Shown: positions 15,937 through 24,088 of the stretch, piece after piece
Numbering within the stretch: the first letter of the stretch is position 1
How the letters are laid out: every line of letters begins with the position of its first letter
Assembly: GCA_910575275.1 (NCBI GenBank)
Contig: CAJTEE010000001.1
Coordinates: 124,001-188,000, forward strand
DNA length: 64,000 bases
Direction: 5' to 3'
Origin: Lachnospiraceae bacterium
GTDB taxonomy: Bacteria > Bacillota > Clostridia > Lachnospirales > Lachnospiraceae
Program-made: the position numbers and the translations under genes
The notes under the pieces: generated by a model
The model's input: only the letters and a program-made list of their open reading frames with translations
What the model was told of the DNA's origin: nothing
The model's database searches: none

Positions 15937-16812
15937 CTACCTGTTCGTTTGTAATTGTTTGGATACCTTCCCTGTTCCGTTCGTTTCCCATTTTGATTTT
16001 AAAAGGGCAATTTCTCTTTCATAGCCATCCAGCTCGTTGGGCGTCTCCAAACAAAACGGAAGGCCGGCAAGCGCGGGATGGTTGATGATCCGTACAAATG
16101 CATCCAGCCCGATCTTCCCCTCTCCGATCCGGGCATGCCGGTCCTTTTTCGCACCGAGCGGGTTCTGGCTGTCGTTTATGTGTATCGCCTTCAGCCTGGA
16201 AAGGCCGACAACCCGGTCAAATTCTGCCAGCACGCCATCCAGATCCCCTGCAATGTCATAGCCGGCATCCCAGACGTGGCAGGTATCCAGGCATACACCC
16301 ATCTTATCAGAAAGTTTCACTCTGTCAAGGATTTCCCGCAGCTCCTCAAACCGGCCGCCGATCTCGCTCCCCTTTCCTGCCATGGTCTCGAGAAGTACCG
16401 TCGTATGCTGCCCGGGCCTTAAGGCTTCGTTTAAAAGCTCGCCGATCAGCCGGATCCCGGTCTTAGTCCCCTGTCCGACGTGGCTGCCCGGATGGAAATT
16501 GTAGAGATTCCCGGGAAGCCATTCCAGCCGTTTCAGATCCTCGGTCATGGCCCGCCATGCAAAATCCCGCACGGAGGCGTCGGCCGAGCACGCATTTAAC
16601 GTATACGGGGCATGCGCAACCAGCGTACCGAGCCCATGCTCCTCCTTCAGCTTCAAAAATGCCTCCAAATCCTTTGTATCAAGCGCCTTTGCATTTCCGC
16701 CGCGGGGATTCCGCGTGAAAAACTGAAAGGTCGTTGCCCCAAGCGCAAGCGCTGTCTTTCCCATCGGGAGAAACCCCTTTGCGCAGGACAAATGGCATCC
16801 GATATAAAACAT
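15937..16812 (-). CDS. nfo: Endonuclease IV (AP endonuclease)
   Basis: Cleaves 5' of abasic sites in base-excision repair, using a tri-zinc centre. 291 aa TIM barrel with the family motifs: [74 protein letters not shown]. All metal-ligand motifs look intact. Site AGGAGAGG at correct spacing. Stands alone between the ABC cluster and the SPFH module. Confidence 0.97.
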   Translation of the reverse strand: MFYIGCHLSCAKGFLPMGKTALALGATTFQFFTRNPRGGNAKALDTKDLEAFLKLKEEHGLGTLVAHAPYTLNACSADASVRDFAWRAMTEDLKRLEWLPGNLYNFHPGSHVGQGTKTGIRLIGELLNEALRPGQHTTVLLETMAGKGSEIGGRFEELREILDRVKLSDKMGVCLDTCHVWDAGYDIAGDLDGVLAEFDRVVGLSRLKAIHINDSQNPLGAKKDRHARIGEGKIGLDAFVRIINHPALAGLPFCLETPNELDGYEREIALLKSKWETNGTGKVSKQLQTNR

Positions 16813-16850
16813 AGTTCCTCTCCTGTCGTTTCATTCGTATCACAAGCCCT

Positions 16851-17750
16851 TTAATTCTTCTCATTCCGGATCGGGTTCAGAATCCGGATGGCCCCCCAGA
16901 TCAAAAGCAGCGAGACTGCAATCTGTAAGCCGATGCTGACGAAAACCCAGTTCTGTGTGACGAAATTATCCGGCCTGCTCCCCAAAAAACGCTCCAGAGA
17001 AATATTCTCCGTTATCCCCGAAACCTGTCCCCGCAGGATCTCGCAAAACGTCATAACAGGATTGAAAAGGAGCAGGTATACGGCCCCTCCCGAATCGGCA
17101 ACGGGCCTCGTCTCTCCCAACGGAACCACCATATTGCGGATCTGCATCGACGACATATTAAGAAGAAACAGGTTGAGCATCAGCGTGCCGGCCGCAATCA
17201 GGAGCAACACTCCATAGGTACACACATTTGAAAATGTGGAACGGCGCATCAATGACGAAAACAGAACCCCGATCCCTCCTGCAAAAACCGCCACCGTCAC
17301 ATAGCAAACCATGAGAAGGCCCAGATCCAAAAAATCCACACTCCCATAGACAAACGTCACAAACAGCACGGGGAAACTCGATACCACCAGCACCAGAAGC
17401 TGGCCAAACGCCGAAAAAAGCTTCCCGGTCACAATGTCCGACGGCGTCATCTTCGTTGTAAATAAAAGCTCCAGTGTCTGCCGCTCCCGTTCGCCGCTGA
17501 TACTTCCCGATGTCAGCGCAGGCATGATAAACATCAAAAGTGAAAATTCCAGTGTCACTACAAACGCATAGAGCTGCAAAAAGCTCGAATACTGGACCTG
17601 GGATAAAATCCGCACCTGCGCTACGGCCTGATACATGTTTAACAGCGACACGAGCGCCAGCAGACCGTTAAAAATCAGAATAATGAGCGGCATGCGCAGG
17701 CTCCTTGCGCGCACGGTTGTCTCTCGTCTGTATACCGGATTATTCTTCAC
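16851..17750 (-). CDS. ABC-2 type exporter permease
   Basis: 299 aa with about six membrane segments, starting PVYRRETTVRARSLRMPLII. Contains the ABC2 feature SGSISGERERQTLELLFTTK between membrane segments. Overlaps the ATPase gene by 11 bp, forming one exporter. It resembles permeases of gliding-type (GldF) or multidrug-efflux systems; substrate unknown. Controlled, by context, by the VanRS-like pair at the head of the operon. Confidence 0.87.
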   Translation of the reverse strand: MKNNPVYRRETTVRARSLRMPLIILIFNGLLALVSLLNMYQAVAQVRILSQVQYSSFLQLYAFVVTLEFSLLMFIMPALTSGSISGERERQTLELLFTTKMTPSDIVTGKLFSAFGQLLVLVVSSFPVLFVTFVYGSVDFLDLGLLMVCYVTVAVFAGGIGVLFSSLMRRSTFSNVCTYGVLLLIAAGTLMLNLFLLNMSSMQIRNMVVPLGETRPVADSGGAVYLLLFNPVMTFCEILRGQVSGITENISLERFLGSRPDNFVTQNWVFVSIGLQIAVSLLLIWGAIRILNPIRNEKN

Positions 17751-18690
17751 CCCGCATCACCACTCTTTCCATGTCATGATTCGTGATCTGCATGAAAATG
17801 CTTTCCAGATCACCCTGCTCCCTCATAAAGGCATTCACCCTGGCTCCCGCCGCCAAAAGCCCCTCCAAAAGCCTGGCCTCGTCGCGGCTGTTTCCGTGGA
17901 ACTGAATCGTAATGTCCCCCTGTTCAATTGAAATCGTCTTAACACGGGAATCCTTTTGGAGGAAAGCGACCGCCTGTTCCCTCCCTTCAAGCACCCGGAT
18001 ATGCAGCGGATTTGAGTCGTTCACCTTCTGCAGGATTTCCGACATGCTGCCCGCGAGAACGATCCTGCCGGCATCAATGATGCCGATATCCGTACACATC
18101 TGTGCAAGCTCCGAGAGTATGTGAGAACTGATTAAGATCGTTTTTCCCTCGGCGCAAAGCTCCTTTAATACCTCTTTAAATTCCAGCCTCGTCCGCGGGT
18201 CCATCCCCGAGGTCGGCTCATCCAGGACCAAAAGTTTCGGATCATGGATCATGGCCCGTGCTAGGCAGAGGCGCTGTTTCATGCCGCGTGACAGGCTGTC
18301 TACGAACGCATCGGCTCTGTCGTCAAGCTTCATCTGCTCAAGGAGCTGCATGCAGCGGTTTCTCGCCACCAGGCCCGTATACCCATAGCAGGCGGCAAAA
18401 AACTCCATATATTCCCCCACCTTGAGATTGTCATACATGCCAAACTCATCCGGCACATATCCGAACGCATCGCGAACCTCCATCCGAAAGCGGAATGCAT
18501 CCTTGCCGTCAATCTCCACCGTGCCCTCGTCAGGCTTAAGAAGCCCTGTGATCACACGGATCGCTGTGGTCTTTCCGGCGCCGTTCGGACCCACAAACCC
18601 GTAAAGAGCCCCCTCCTCGACATCCATGTCCAGACCGTTTAATGCTTGAAAGTTTTTAAACTTCTTTTTCAATCCCCGAATTCGCAGCAT
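17740..18690 (-). CDS. ABC exporter ATP-binding protein
   Basis: 316 aa. Walker A GPNGAGKTTAIRVITGLLKP, signature LSRGMKQRLCLARAM, Walker B LLVLDEPTSGMDP, H-loop ILISSHILSEL. A C-terminal domain of about 90 residues follows the ATPase, as in antibiotic/lipid exporters of the CcmA/DrrA group. Overlaps both neighbours, so translation is coupled. Confidence 0.93.
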   Translation of the reverse strand: MLRIRGLKKKFKNFQALNGLDMDVEEGALYGFVGPNGAGKTTAIRVITGLLKPDEGTVEIDGKDAFRFRMEVRDAFGYVPDEFGMYDNLKVGEYMEFFAACYGYTGLVARNRCMQLLEQMKLDDRADAFVDSLSRGMKQRLCLARAMIHDPKLLVLDEPTSGMDPRTRLEFKEVLKELCAEGKTILISSHILSELAQMCTDIGIIDAGRIVLAGSMSEILQKVNDSNPLHIRVLEGREQAVAFLQKDSRVKTISIEQGDITIQFHGNSRDEARLLEGLLAAGARVNAFMREQGDLESIFMQITNHDMERVVMRGEE

Positions 18691-21155
18691 CAGCGCTCCC
18701 TCCCCGTCACCATTGGAATCGGAAGCAGCATGCTGTAGCCCTCTGCGCTGCCCTCCTGTCCGGCATATCTGACTAACAGGCTGTTTTCCACGGAGAGGTA
18801 AGAGGTAAGCTCCTCGGCCGTAAAATGAACCTGCCCAAGATCCACCGCATCATAGCTTCTGGTCTCATAATTATAAAAATGCGCCTCGCCGTCAAACGGC
18901 CTCATATAGGCATAGTCCGGAGTGTCTAAAAACTCTGCCGAAATCGGAAAAAACGATACCTTTTCCACAGAAAGGTCATCACCAAAGAAATATTCGACGG
19001 CCGTCGGGTCCGTGCCATATAAAGCCAGCCCGTTTCCGTAAACCGTCCCGCTTCCCGAGGTCACCTTCGGCGTACGTGTCAGGCCGCTCCGATAGACGAG
19101 CCCATCCCGCGTGGAGCTCACACAGAGCGTCGCCGTGTAAAGCGTCCGGCTGTCTACAACCTGCCCGTTCTTTGCCAACTCCTCACTCGGCCCACCCACA
19201 GGGCCAAATGCCGCGAGCCGCACATCCGGCTCATAGTTCCCATAATACCTGTCTATAAAATATGTGTACAAAGCGGTACGGCTCAGATTCCGCAGATAGT
19301 CGTTCCCCGTTTCTGTCTCCCGCCCCCGGCGGACCCCCTCCGAAAGGCTTTGGGAAAGCAGGTAAGAAAATCCTACCGGCCATATGAGAAGCTCCTCATC
19401 GGAAAGCTCTATGGTTTCTCCGGGCTCCAGGCGCTTTCCCAAGGGAAGTACCTGCCCATAGAAAAAAACGGCCGCATCCTCTAACGCAAACGGGAATTCG
19501 TTGGTGATCGTTCCTGAAAGCCGTCCGTCAAAGTACTCCAGGCGGGAGGTAATTTTACCTTCCGGACCGTTCTCCCCGCTTCGCTCCAGCTTAAAGAATC
19601 TTGGCTCAAACGCGCGTGAGTTCCTAACGGAGATCCGTGTATCCTCCTCTCCGAACCGCAGGCTTACATCCCACGCCCGCTTTCCGTCCAATGTCTCCTC
19701 CTGCCCGTTTCCGCCCCACTGACTGTTCCGTGTAAGAACCGTGACCCGGTATTCCGGCGGGAGCTGCACAGAAAAAGGCCGGCTGTCAGGCGTACGAACA
19801 TTTAGATAGGAAAGCTCCTCTGCCTCCCCGTCGTTTACATCAACAATCGTCGCGCAGGTATAAAATTCTTCCGTAAACCGAGTCCCGCTCCCGATCAGAT
19901 ATACGAGAACGCTTCCTGCCAGGGCAGACAGCGCCACCGAGACCCCATAATACCGGCTCAGCTCTCTTTTTTTAAGGAGGATATACAGACCCGGTCCGGC
20001 TGTCAGGATATAGATGACCAAAACTGCCGTATACAAAGGAAGATTGGGGAGTCTGTCTGCGCTGCCCGTATTCACGGTACTCTGCGCGTTCCAGTAATCC
20101 TCGTCTGCCCCATAAGAGCCATAAAAATACAGATTCGCGATCCGGTTCTCGCCCAGCAGCTCGGTCAGGAGACGAATGGGATACGACGGATTCTCCCGCG
20201 CAAAGTGCTCCGTGTCCCACAGATCAAAAGCAAACACACCCACCGCCCCTTTCCCAAAGGACGCCTTCGTCAAAAGGACCAGGCTGTCGCTTTCGAAGAC
20301 AGCCTCTCCGCCGGGAAGCGAAAGCCCGGCGCAGACCATGTCCACATTGGCATCCTCCGGCGTATCCTTCGCATACTCGGGCCCCATGCCTACCTCCTCG
20401 TACCGGGCCCCGGCCTCCTCCCGGATTCCCAATCTTTCGGCAAAGCTTCCCAGCGTCCGCTCTGCTTCCCCGCCGGTTCCAAAAAGCAGGATGCCCCCTT
20501 TTCTTGCCCAGGAGAGAATAGCCTCCTCCTGTTCGTCCGAAAGTGCGGCCGTTTCGAAATGGTTGATCACAAGCACATCCAAAAGCTCCAGTCCCCGCAC
20601 ATCGGGCGGCAGCGTTTTCTCATCCAAAAAAAGTGCCTCGGTCTGCACCATTCCGTAATCGAGGTTGACATGATCCAGGTACGAGAGCCGTTTTGGCTCG
20701 TCGGACAGCACGCCGATCAAAAGCCGGCCCTGGTCTTTGGAAATATCAAAGGAAATCCGTTTTTCCAGGAGTTTTTTTCCTTCTGTATCCGTCAGGCTGA
20801 CGGCAATCTCCCTGCCCCTTTGGCCAAGCAGCACATATAACTCCAGCTTCCTCGTCTCTGCCGTACTCACCGTAACCGGATACTCATACCGGCAGACCTC
20901 AAGCCCCCCGTCGTCCCTGCTCTCCAGGGTACTGACGGAAACCATACCGGAAAACGGTACCGCAGACTGCCCGTAGAGGCTGACGTTTAACGGCACATGG
21001 CTCCCCAGTTTTCCCTCATCCCCGTAGACGCAGGAAACCTCCATCGCGACCGGCATCGACGCAGAATCCGCCGCCAGACAGCGCCCTGCCGTCAAAAAAA
21101 TGGACAAAAGCCCCAGCACTGCTGCCAGGCTGATTCTTTTTCTTATGCTATTCAT
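18690..21155 (-). CDS. Large membrane protein of the ABC exporter operon, unknown function
   Basis: 821 aa. Cleavable signal peptide (to about residue 28), a beta-rich domain, then a GATase-like region (about 130-290: LDVLVINHFETAALSDEQ, GGILLFGTGGEAERTLG). Two membrane helices follow at about 377-420 (AVLVIYILTAGPGLYILL). The last 400 residues look extracytoplasmic and beta-rich. The layout resembles GldG/DUF4350-like partners of ABC-2 exporters. Its ATG overlaps the kinase TGA, and its stop overlaps the ATPase start. Probably an accessory subunit; substrate unknown. Confidence 0.75.
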   Translation of the reverse strand: MNSIRKRISLAAVLGLLSIFLTAGRCLAADSASMPVAMEVSCVYGDEGKLGSHVPLNVSLYGQSAVPFSGMVSVSTLESRDDGGLEVCRYEYPVTVSTAETRKLELYVLLGQRGREIAVSLTDTEGKKLLEKRISFDISKDQGRLLIGVLSDEPKRLSYLDHVNLDYGMVQTEALFLDEKTLPPDVRGLELLDVLVINHFETAALSDEQEEAILSWARKGGILLFGTGGEAERTLGSFAERLGIREEAGARYEEVGMGPEYAKDTPEDANVDMVCAGLSLPGGEAVFESDSLVLLTKASFGKGAVGVFAFDLWDTEHFARENPSYPIRLLTELLGENRIANLYFYGSYGADEDYWNAQSTVNTGSADRLPNLPLYTAVLVIYILTAGPGLYILLKKRELSRYYGVSVALSALAGSVLVYLIGSGTRFTEEFYTCATIVDVNDGEAEELSYLNVRTPDSRPFSVQLPPEYRVTVLTRNSQWGGNGQEETLDGKRAWDVSLRFGEEDTRISVRNSRAFEPRFFKLERSGENGPEGKITSRLEYFDGRLSGTITNEFPFALEDAAVFFYGQVLPLGKRLEPGETIELSDEELLIWPVGFSYLLSQSLSEGVRRGRETETGNDYLRNLSRTALYTYFIDRYYGNYEPDVRLAAFGPVGGPSEELAKNGQVVDSRTLYTATLCVSSTRDGLVYRSGLTRTPKVTSGSGTVYGNGLALYGTDPTAVEYFFGDDLSVEKVSFFPISAEFLDTPDYAYMRPFDGEAHFYNYETRSYDAVDLGQVHFTAEELTSYLSVENSLLVRYAGQEGSAEGYSMLLPIPMVTGRER

Positions 21156-22288
21156 ACGATTGCCCTGAAATTCTCCCTGTTGACATCAAAATCCACCTTC
21201 AGCTTCACCGTAAAGGCCGTGCCGTTTAAATCGCTCGTAACTGTGATTGTGCCGCCGTGCATATCTACAATATTTTTTGAGATGGCCAGTCCCAGCCCGG
21301 TGCCGCCCGTATTTAAGGAGCGTGACTGCTCCACCCTGTAAAATTTATTAAAGATAAGCGGAAGCTCCTCTTTCGGGATCACATATCCGTAATTGACGAC
21401 CGATACCGTAACGATCTCTCCGTCTGCATGAACCTTTACCACGATCTTTTTTCCCTCGGCGCCGTATTTGATGGCATTGTTGATCAAGTTGTCAAACAGA
21501 CGCGCCAGAAGATTGCCATCCGCCGTGATCATCTGCACCGGAACATTGCTGATCAGCTCATATGTCAGGTCCTTCCCTGCAAAGCTCGGATAAAATTCCT
21601 CCAAAAGCTGGCTAAGCAGCTTTACAATATCTACCTTTCCCAGATTCATGGAAATCTTTCCATAATTCATCTTCGTAAAACCGAACAGATCCTCGATAAG
21701 CTTTTCAAGACGCTTGGCCTTGGTGTACGCAATGTCGATGTATTTCTGCTGTATCTGCGGCCCCAGAGGGCCTCCCTTTGAGAGAAGCTCCAGATATCCG
21801 ATGATCGAGGTGAGCGGCGTACGAAGGTCATGGGCCACGTTGGTGATCAGCTCGTTCTTCGTCCGTTCCGACTCCCGCTCCTTGTCCATCAGCTCCCGGA
21901 TATCGGCCTCCATGCGGTTTAAGTTGACAGCCATCATGGAAAATTCGTCATCCCCCATGACCTCAACGGTGGTATTCAAATCTCCCTCCGAGATGTTCTG
22001 GATCGCTGCTGCGATCCGCTCTATGTACCGCAGGGATTTCGCCTGCAGCAGATAGAAGGTCACGGAAAAGATCAAAATCCCCAATATCACATAGGTAATG
22101 GTCGTCAAGGTGCCGAGACGGAAAAACGCAAGCATCGGAGTGCCCGCATGCCCGCTCTTTTCCAGATAGCTCACAACCATGTCGATATTGGTGATCAAAA
22201 ACACTTCAATCAGGCAGGCGATCACGGTGCTGTAGGCCATATTGGACACCGTCTGCATGTAAAAATGTCGGTTTCCGTTATTTCTCAA
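21152..22288 (-). CDS. Sensor histidine kinase, VanS-like
   Basis: 378 aa. Two membrane helices (about 15-35 and 58-80) enclosing a short extracellular loop, a HAMP linker, HisKA with the phosphorylated His in NVAHDLRTPLTSIIGYLELL, and HATPase with N-box NLINNAIKYG and GTGLGLAISKNIV. The start could be TTG 22288 (overlapping the regulator stop, after AGGAT) or ATG 22258. Partner of the upstream response regulator. The short sensor loop suits cell-envelope stress sensing. Confidence 0.9.
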   Translation of the reverse strand: MRNNGNRHFYMQTVSNMAYSTVIACLIEVFLITNIDMVVSYLEKSGHAGTPMLAFFRLGTLTTITYVILGILIFSVTFYLLQAKSLRYIERIAAAIQNISEGDLNTTVEVMGDDEFSMMAVNLNRMEADIRELMDKERESERTKNELITNVAHDLRTPLTSIIGYLELLSKGGPLGPQIQQKYIDIAYTKAKRLEKLIEDLFGFTKMNYGKISMNLGKVDIVKLLSQLLEEFYPSFAGKDLTYELISNVPVQMITADGNLLARLFDNLINNAIKYGAEGKKIVVKVHADGEIVTVSVVNYGYVIPKEELPLIFNKFYRVEQSRSLNTGGTGLGLAISKNIVDMHGGTITVTSDLNGTAFTVKLKVDFDVNRENFRAIV

Positions 22289-22982
22289 TTTTGTATCCTA
22301 CCCCCCACACCGTGGTGATGATCTTGTTCTGCCTCGTGTCCTCTTTCATCTTGCCGCGGAGTCTGCGGATATGTACCATGACTGTATTGTTGGCCTCATA
22401 GACCTTCTCATTCCACACCTTCTCAAAAATCTCATCGGTGCTGAACACGCGGCCCGGATTGGAGGCCAGAAGATACAGAATATCAAATTCGATCGGAGTC
22501 AGCTTGATCTCCTCACCGAAGACCACAACCTTGTGGTTATCCTTATTGACCGTAAGCCCGCGGATCGAAATCTCATTTTTTGCGCTCTGACCCGTACTGC
22601 TGTGCGGATTGAGCTGTGTGTAGCGCCTGAGCTGCGATTTGACCCTGGCCGTCAGCTCCAGCGGGTTAAAGGGCTTCACCACATAATCATCCGCACCGGT
22701 CCCCAGCCCTAATATCTTATCCAGATCGGTTGATTTTGCACTCAGCATGATGATCGGGATATTGTTCGTCTCTCGAATTTTCCGGCACATCTCAAGGCCG
22801 TCCATCCCCGGCATCATAATATCAAGAAGCACCAGATGGATCTCCTCCTGCTCCAAAAGCGAAAGCCCCGCCTGGGCATTGTCTGCCTTAAACACCTTAT
22901 ATCCGTCGCTTACCAGATAGATCTCCACCAGGTCCGCAATCTCTTTTTCATCGTCCACCACAAGAATATTAATCTGTTCCAT
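22278..22982 (-). CDS. Response regulator, OmpR/PhoB family, VanR-like
   Basis: 234 aa from ATG 22982, which follows GGAGGAGCAGG; the longer 23006 reading is less likely. Receiver domain: acidic pair VVDDE, phospho-Asp in LVLLDIMMPGMDG, and Lys in YVVKPFNPLEL. Winged helix: LTPIEFDILYLLASNPGRVF, HIRRLRGKM. First gene of the operon with the kinase and ABC exporter, likely its direct activator. Confidence 0.94.
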   Translation of the reverse strand: MEQINILVVDDEKEIADLVEIYLVSDGYKVFKADNAQAGLSLLEQEEIHLVLLDIMMPGMDGLEMCRKIRETNNIPIIMLSAKSTDLDKILGLGTGADDYVVKPFNPLELTARVKSQLRRYTQLNPHSSTGQSAKNEISIRGLTVNKDNHKVVVFGEEIKLTPIEFDILYLLASNPGRVFSTDEIFEKVWNEKVYEANNTVMVHIRRLRGKMKEDTRQNKIITTVWGVGYKIEK

Positions 22983-23097
22983 TCCTGCTCCTCCTATGTC
23001 ACTCAACCGTATGCATCCAATTCGATTTCTATTCTAACATACTTTTTACAGATTTTCTTTATTTTTTTTGAAAAATCGAAGGAAAGTTCTGACACTG

Positions 23098-23200
23098 TAG
23101 CAAAAGGGCCGCCCTTCTCCCTCACTCCCAAAACAGCGTAGCAGAGGCCGGGGCAGGCAGGCGGGGCCCCTGCGGCCCCTGTGTCACTCCCTCCATTTCT
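23098..23200. repeat. GC-rich dispersed repeat, copy C
   Basis: Contains CCCTTCTCCCTCACTCCC, then ACAGCGTAGCAGAGGCCGGG, matching the reverse complement of the right arm of copy A and copy B, followed by an internal palindrome around GGGGCCCC. It fills most of the 312-bp gap between the response-regulator start and tRNA-Pro. No gene seen in it. Confidence 0.65.
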
Positions 23201-23230
23201 GCAAAATTTAGCAAAATTCAAAAATACCGC

Positions 23231-23259
23231 TTGCATTTTTCCCCAATTAATGGTATTAT
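23231..23259 (+). promoter_or_regulatory. Promoter of the tRNA-Pro/tRNA-Glu unit
   Basis: -35 TTGCAT (23231-23236), 17-bp spacer, -10 TATTAT (23254-23259), 35 bp before the tRNA-Pro 5' end. Confidence 0.75.
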
Positions 23260-23294
23260 ACAAAAGCGCACTGATTTTTTGAGCTGATCGTAAT

Positions 23295-23368
23295 CGAGGC
23301 GTGGCTCAGTTTGGTAGAGCGCTGCGTTCGGGACGCAGAGGCCGCAAGTTCGAATCTTGTCGCCTCGA
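23295..23368 (+). tRNA. tRNA-Pro (anticodon CGG)
   Basis: 74 nt. Acceptor CGAGGCG/CGCCTCG, anticodon loop TTCGGGA (CGG, reads CCG), T-loop AGTTCGAATCT, discriminator A. CCA not encoded. Followed after 9 bp by tRNA-Glu in the same transcript. Confidence 0.95.
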
Positions 23369-23377
23369 TTTTCCAAC

Positions 23378-23449
23378 GGCCTGTTGGTCAAGCGGCTAAG
23401 ACGACGCCCTCTCACGGCGTAAACCCGGGTTCGATTCCCGGACAGGTCA
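23378..23449 (+). tRNA. tRNA-Glu (anticodon CTC)
   Basis: 72 nt. Acceptor GGCCTGT/ACAGGTC, anticodon loop CTCTCAC (CTC, reads GAG), T-arm CCGGGTTCGATTCCCGG, discriminator A. Confidence 0.94.
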
Positions 23450-23450
23450 T

Positions 23451-23490
23451 AAAAACGGCCAGGTAGATTTTAAATGCCTAGCCGTTTTTT
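23451..23490 (+). terminator. Terminator of the tRNA unit
   Basis: Hairpin AAAAACGGCcAGG ... CCTaGCCGTTTTTT with a T6 tail, starting 1 bp after tRNA-Glu. Confidence 0.88.
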
Positions 23491-23606
23491 CATCCTTCTC
23501 TGGCAGGAATTCCCGTAATGTTTATGGGAGCTCGCGGTCATACTATGAGCAACGACAAATCGCTTTGCCGTTTCCTATCAATAACCAGAAAAAGGCGGTG
23601 AAAAAA

Positions 23607-23777
23607 ATGCAAAACGAAAAAAACGACAGCATCCAGTGCTCCATCCACAACTGCGTACACCATGCAGGCACTGTGGACTACTGTACACTGAACCGGATCC
23701 ATGTGGGAACCCACGAGCTGAATCCCACCAAGAAGGAATGTACGGACTGTGATTCCTTCGAATACAGGGCGCGATAA
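23607..23777 (+). CDS. Small cysteine-rich DUF1540 protein
   Basis: 56 aa. The start ATG 23607 follows AAGGCGGTG; a longer reading to 23565 lacks a site. The Cys pattern is that of DUF1540: CSIHNC, YCTLNRI, ECTDCDSFE, probably binding a metal. Common in spore-forming clostridia; exact role unknown. It lies convergent to the 3' part of split cotJC, with a shared terminator between them. Confidence 0.87.
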   Translation: MQNEKNDSIQCSIHNCVHHAGTVDYCTLNRIHVGTHELNPTKKECTDCDSFEYRAR

Positions 23778-23818
23778 AGCAAGGCATAAAAACGGTATGC
23801 CCTGCGTACACTTGCGCC

Positions 23819-23852
23819 AAAAAGGAGAGCTGATAAAACAGCTCTCCTTTTT
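23819..23852. terminator. Bidirectional terminator between DUF1540 and cotJC
   Basis: Perfect 14-bp stem AAAAAGGAGAGCTG / CAGCTCTCCTTTTT with loop ATAAAA. Gives T-runs on both strands, ending the DUF1540 gene (+) and cotJC (-). Confidence 0.9.
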
Positions 23853-23921
23853 GATGCATAATCGCCCCACTCCGTGAGCGGCCGCACTTTATTAAAGCCG
23901 CCCCGGGCCATTTGGGTGCTT

Positions 23922-24050
23922 TTATACCTGCGAAAGATTGGCCGCCGCGGTACAGGCCGGCGGAATCGGCTGTTTCTGGTCGAAGCTCGGGTTGAACGCA
24001 TAAAAATTCTGGCTGTCCAGACGATCCTGCAGTCCCCGCAGCGCTTCCCC
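23922..24050 (-). pseudogene. cotJC: 3' part of split cotJC (manganese-catalase-type spore coat protein)
   Basis: Too short for a stand-alone gene and without a start. On the minus strand it reads RFGEALRGLQDRLDSQNFYA and FNPSFDQKQPIPP before TAA at 23924-23922. NFYAFNPSFD is a hallmark of CotJC C-termini. It continues exactly, and in the same frame, the CotJC fragment that ends ...HFQRFGEA at 28344. The 9-bp sequence GGGGAAGCG (minus) occurs at both breakpoints (24042-24050 and 28344-28352). Confidence 0.85.
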
Positions 24051-24088
24051 GAAACGGGCAGCTAGAAGCATTCTCTATGGATACCGAA

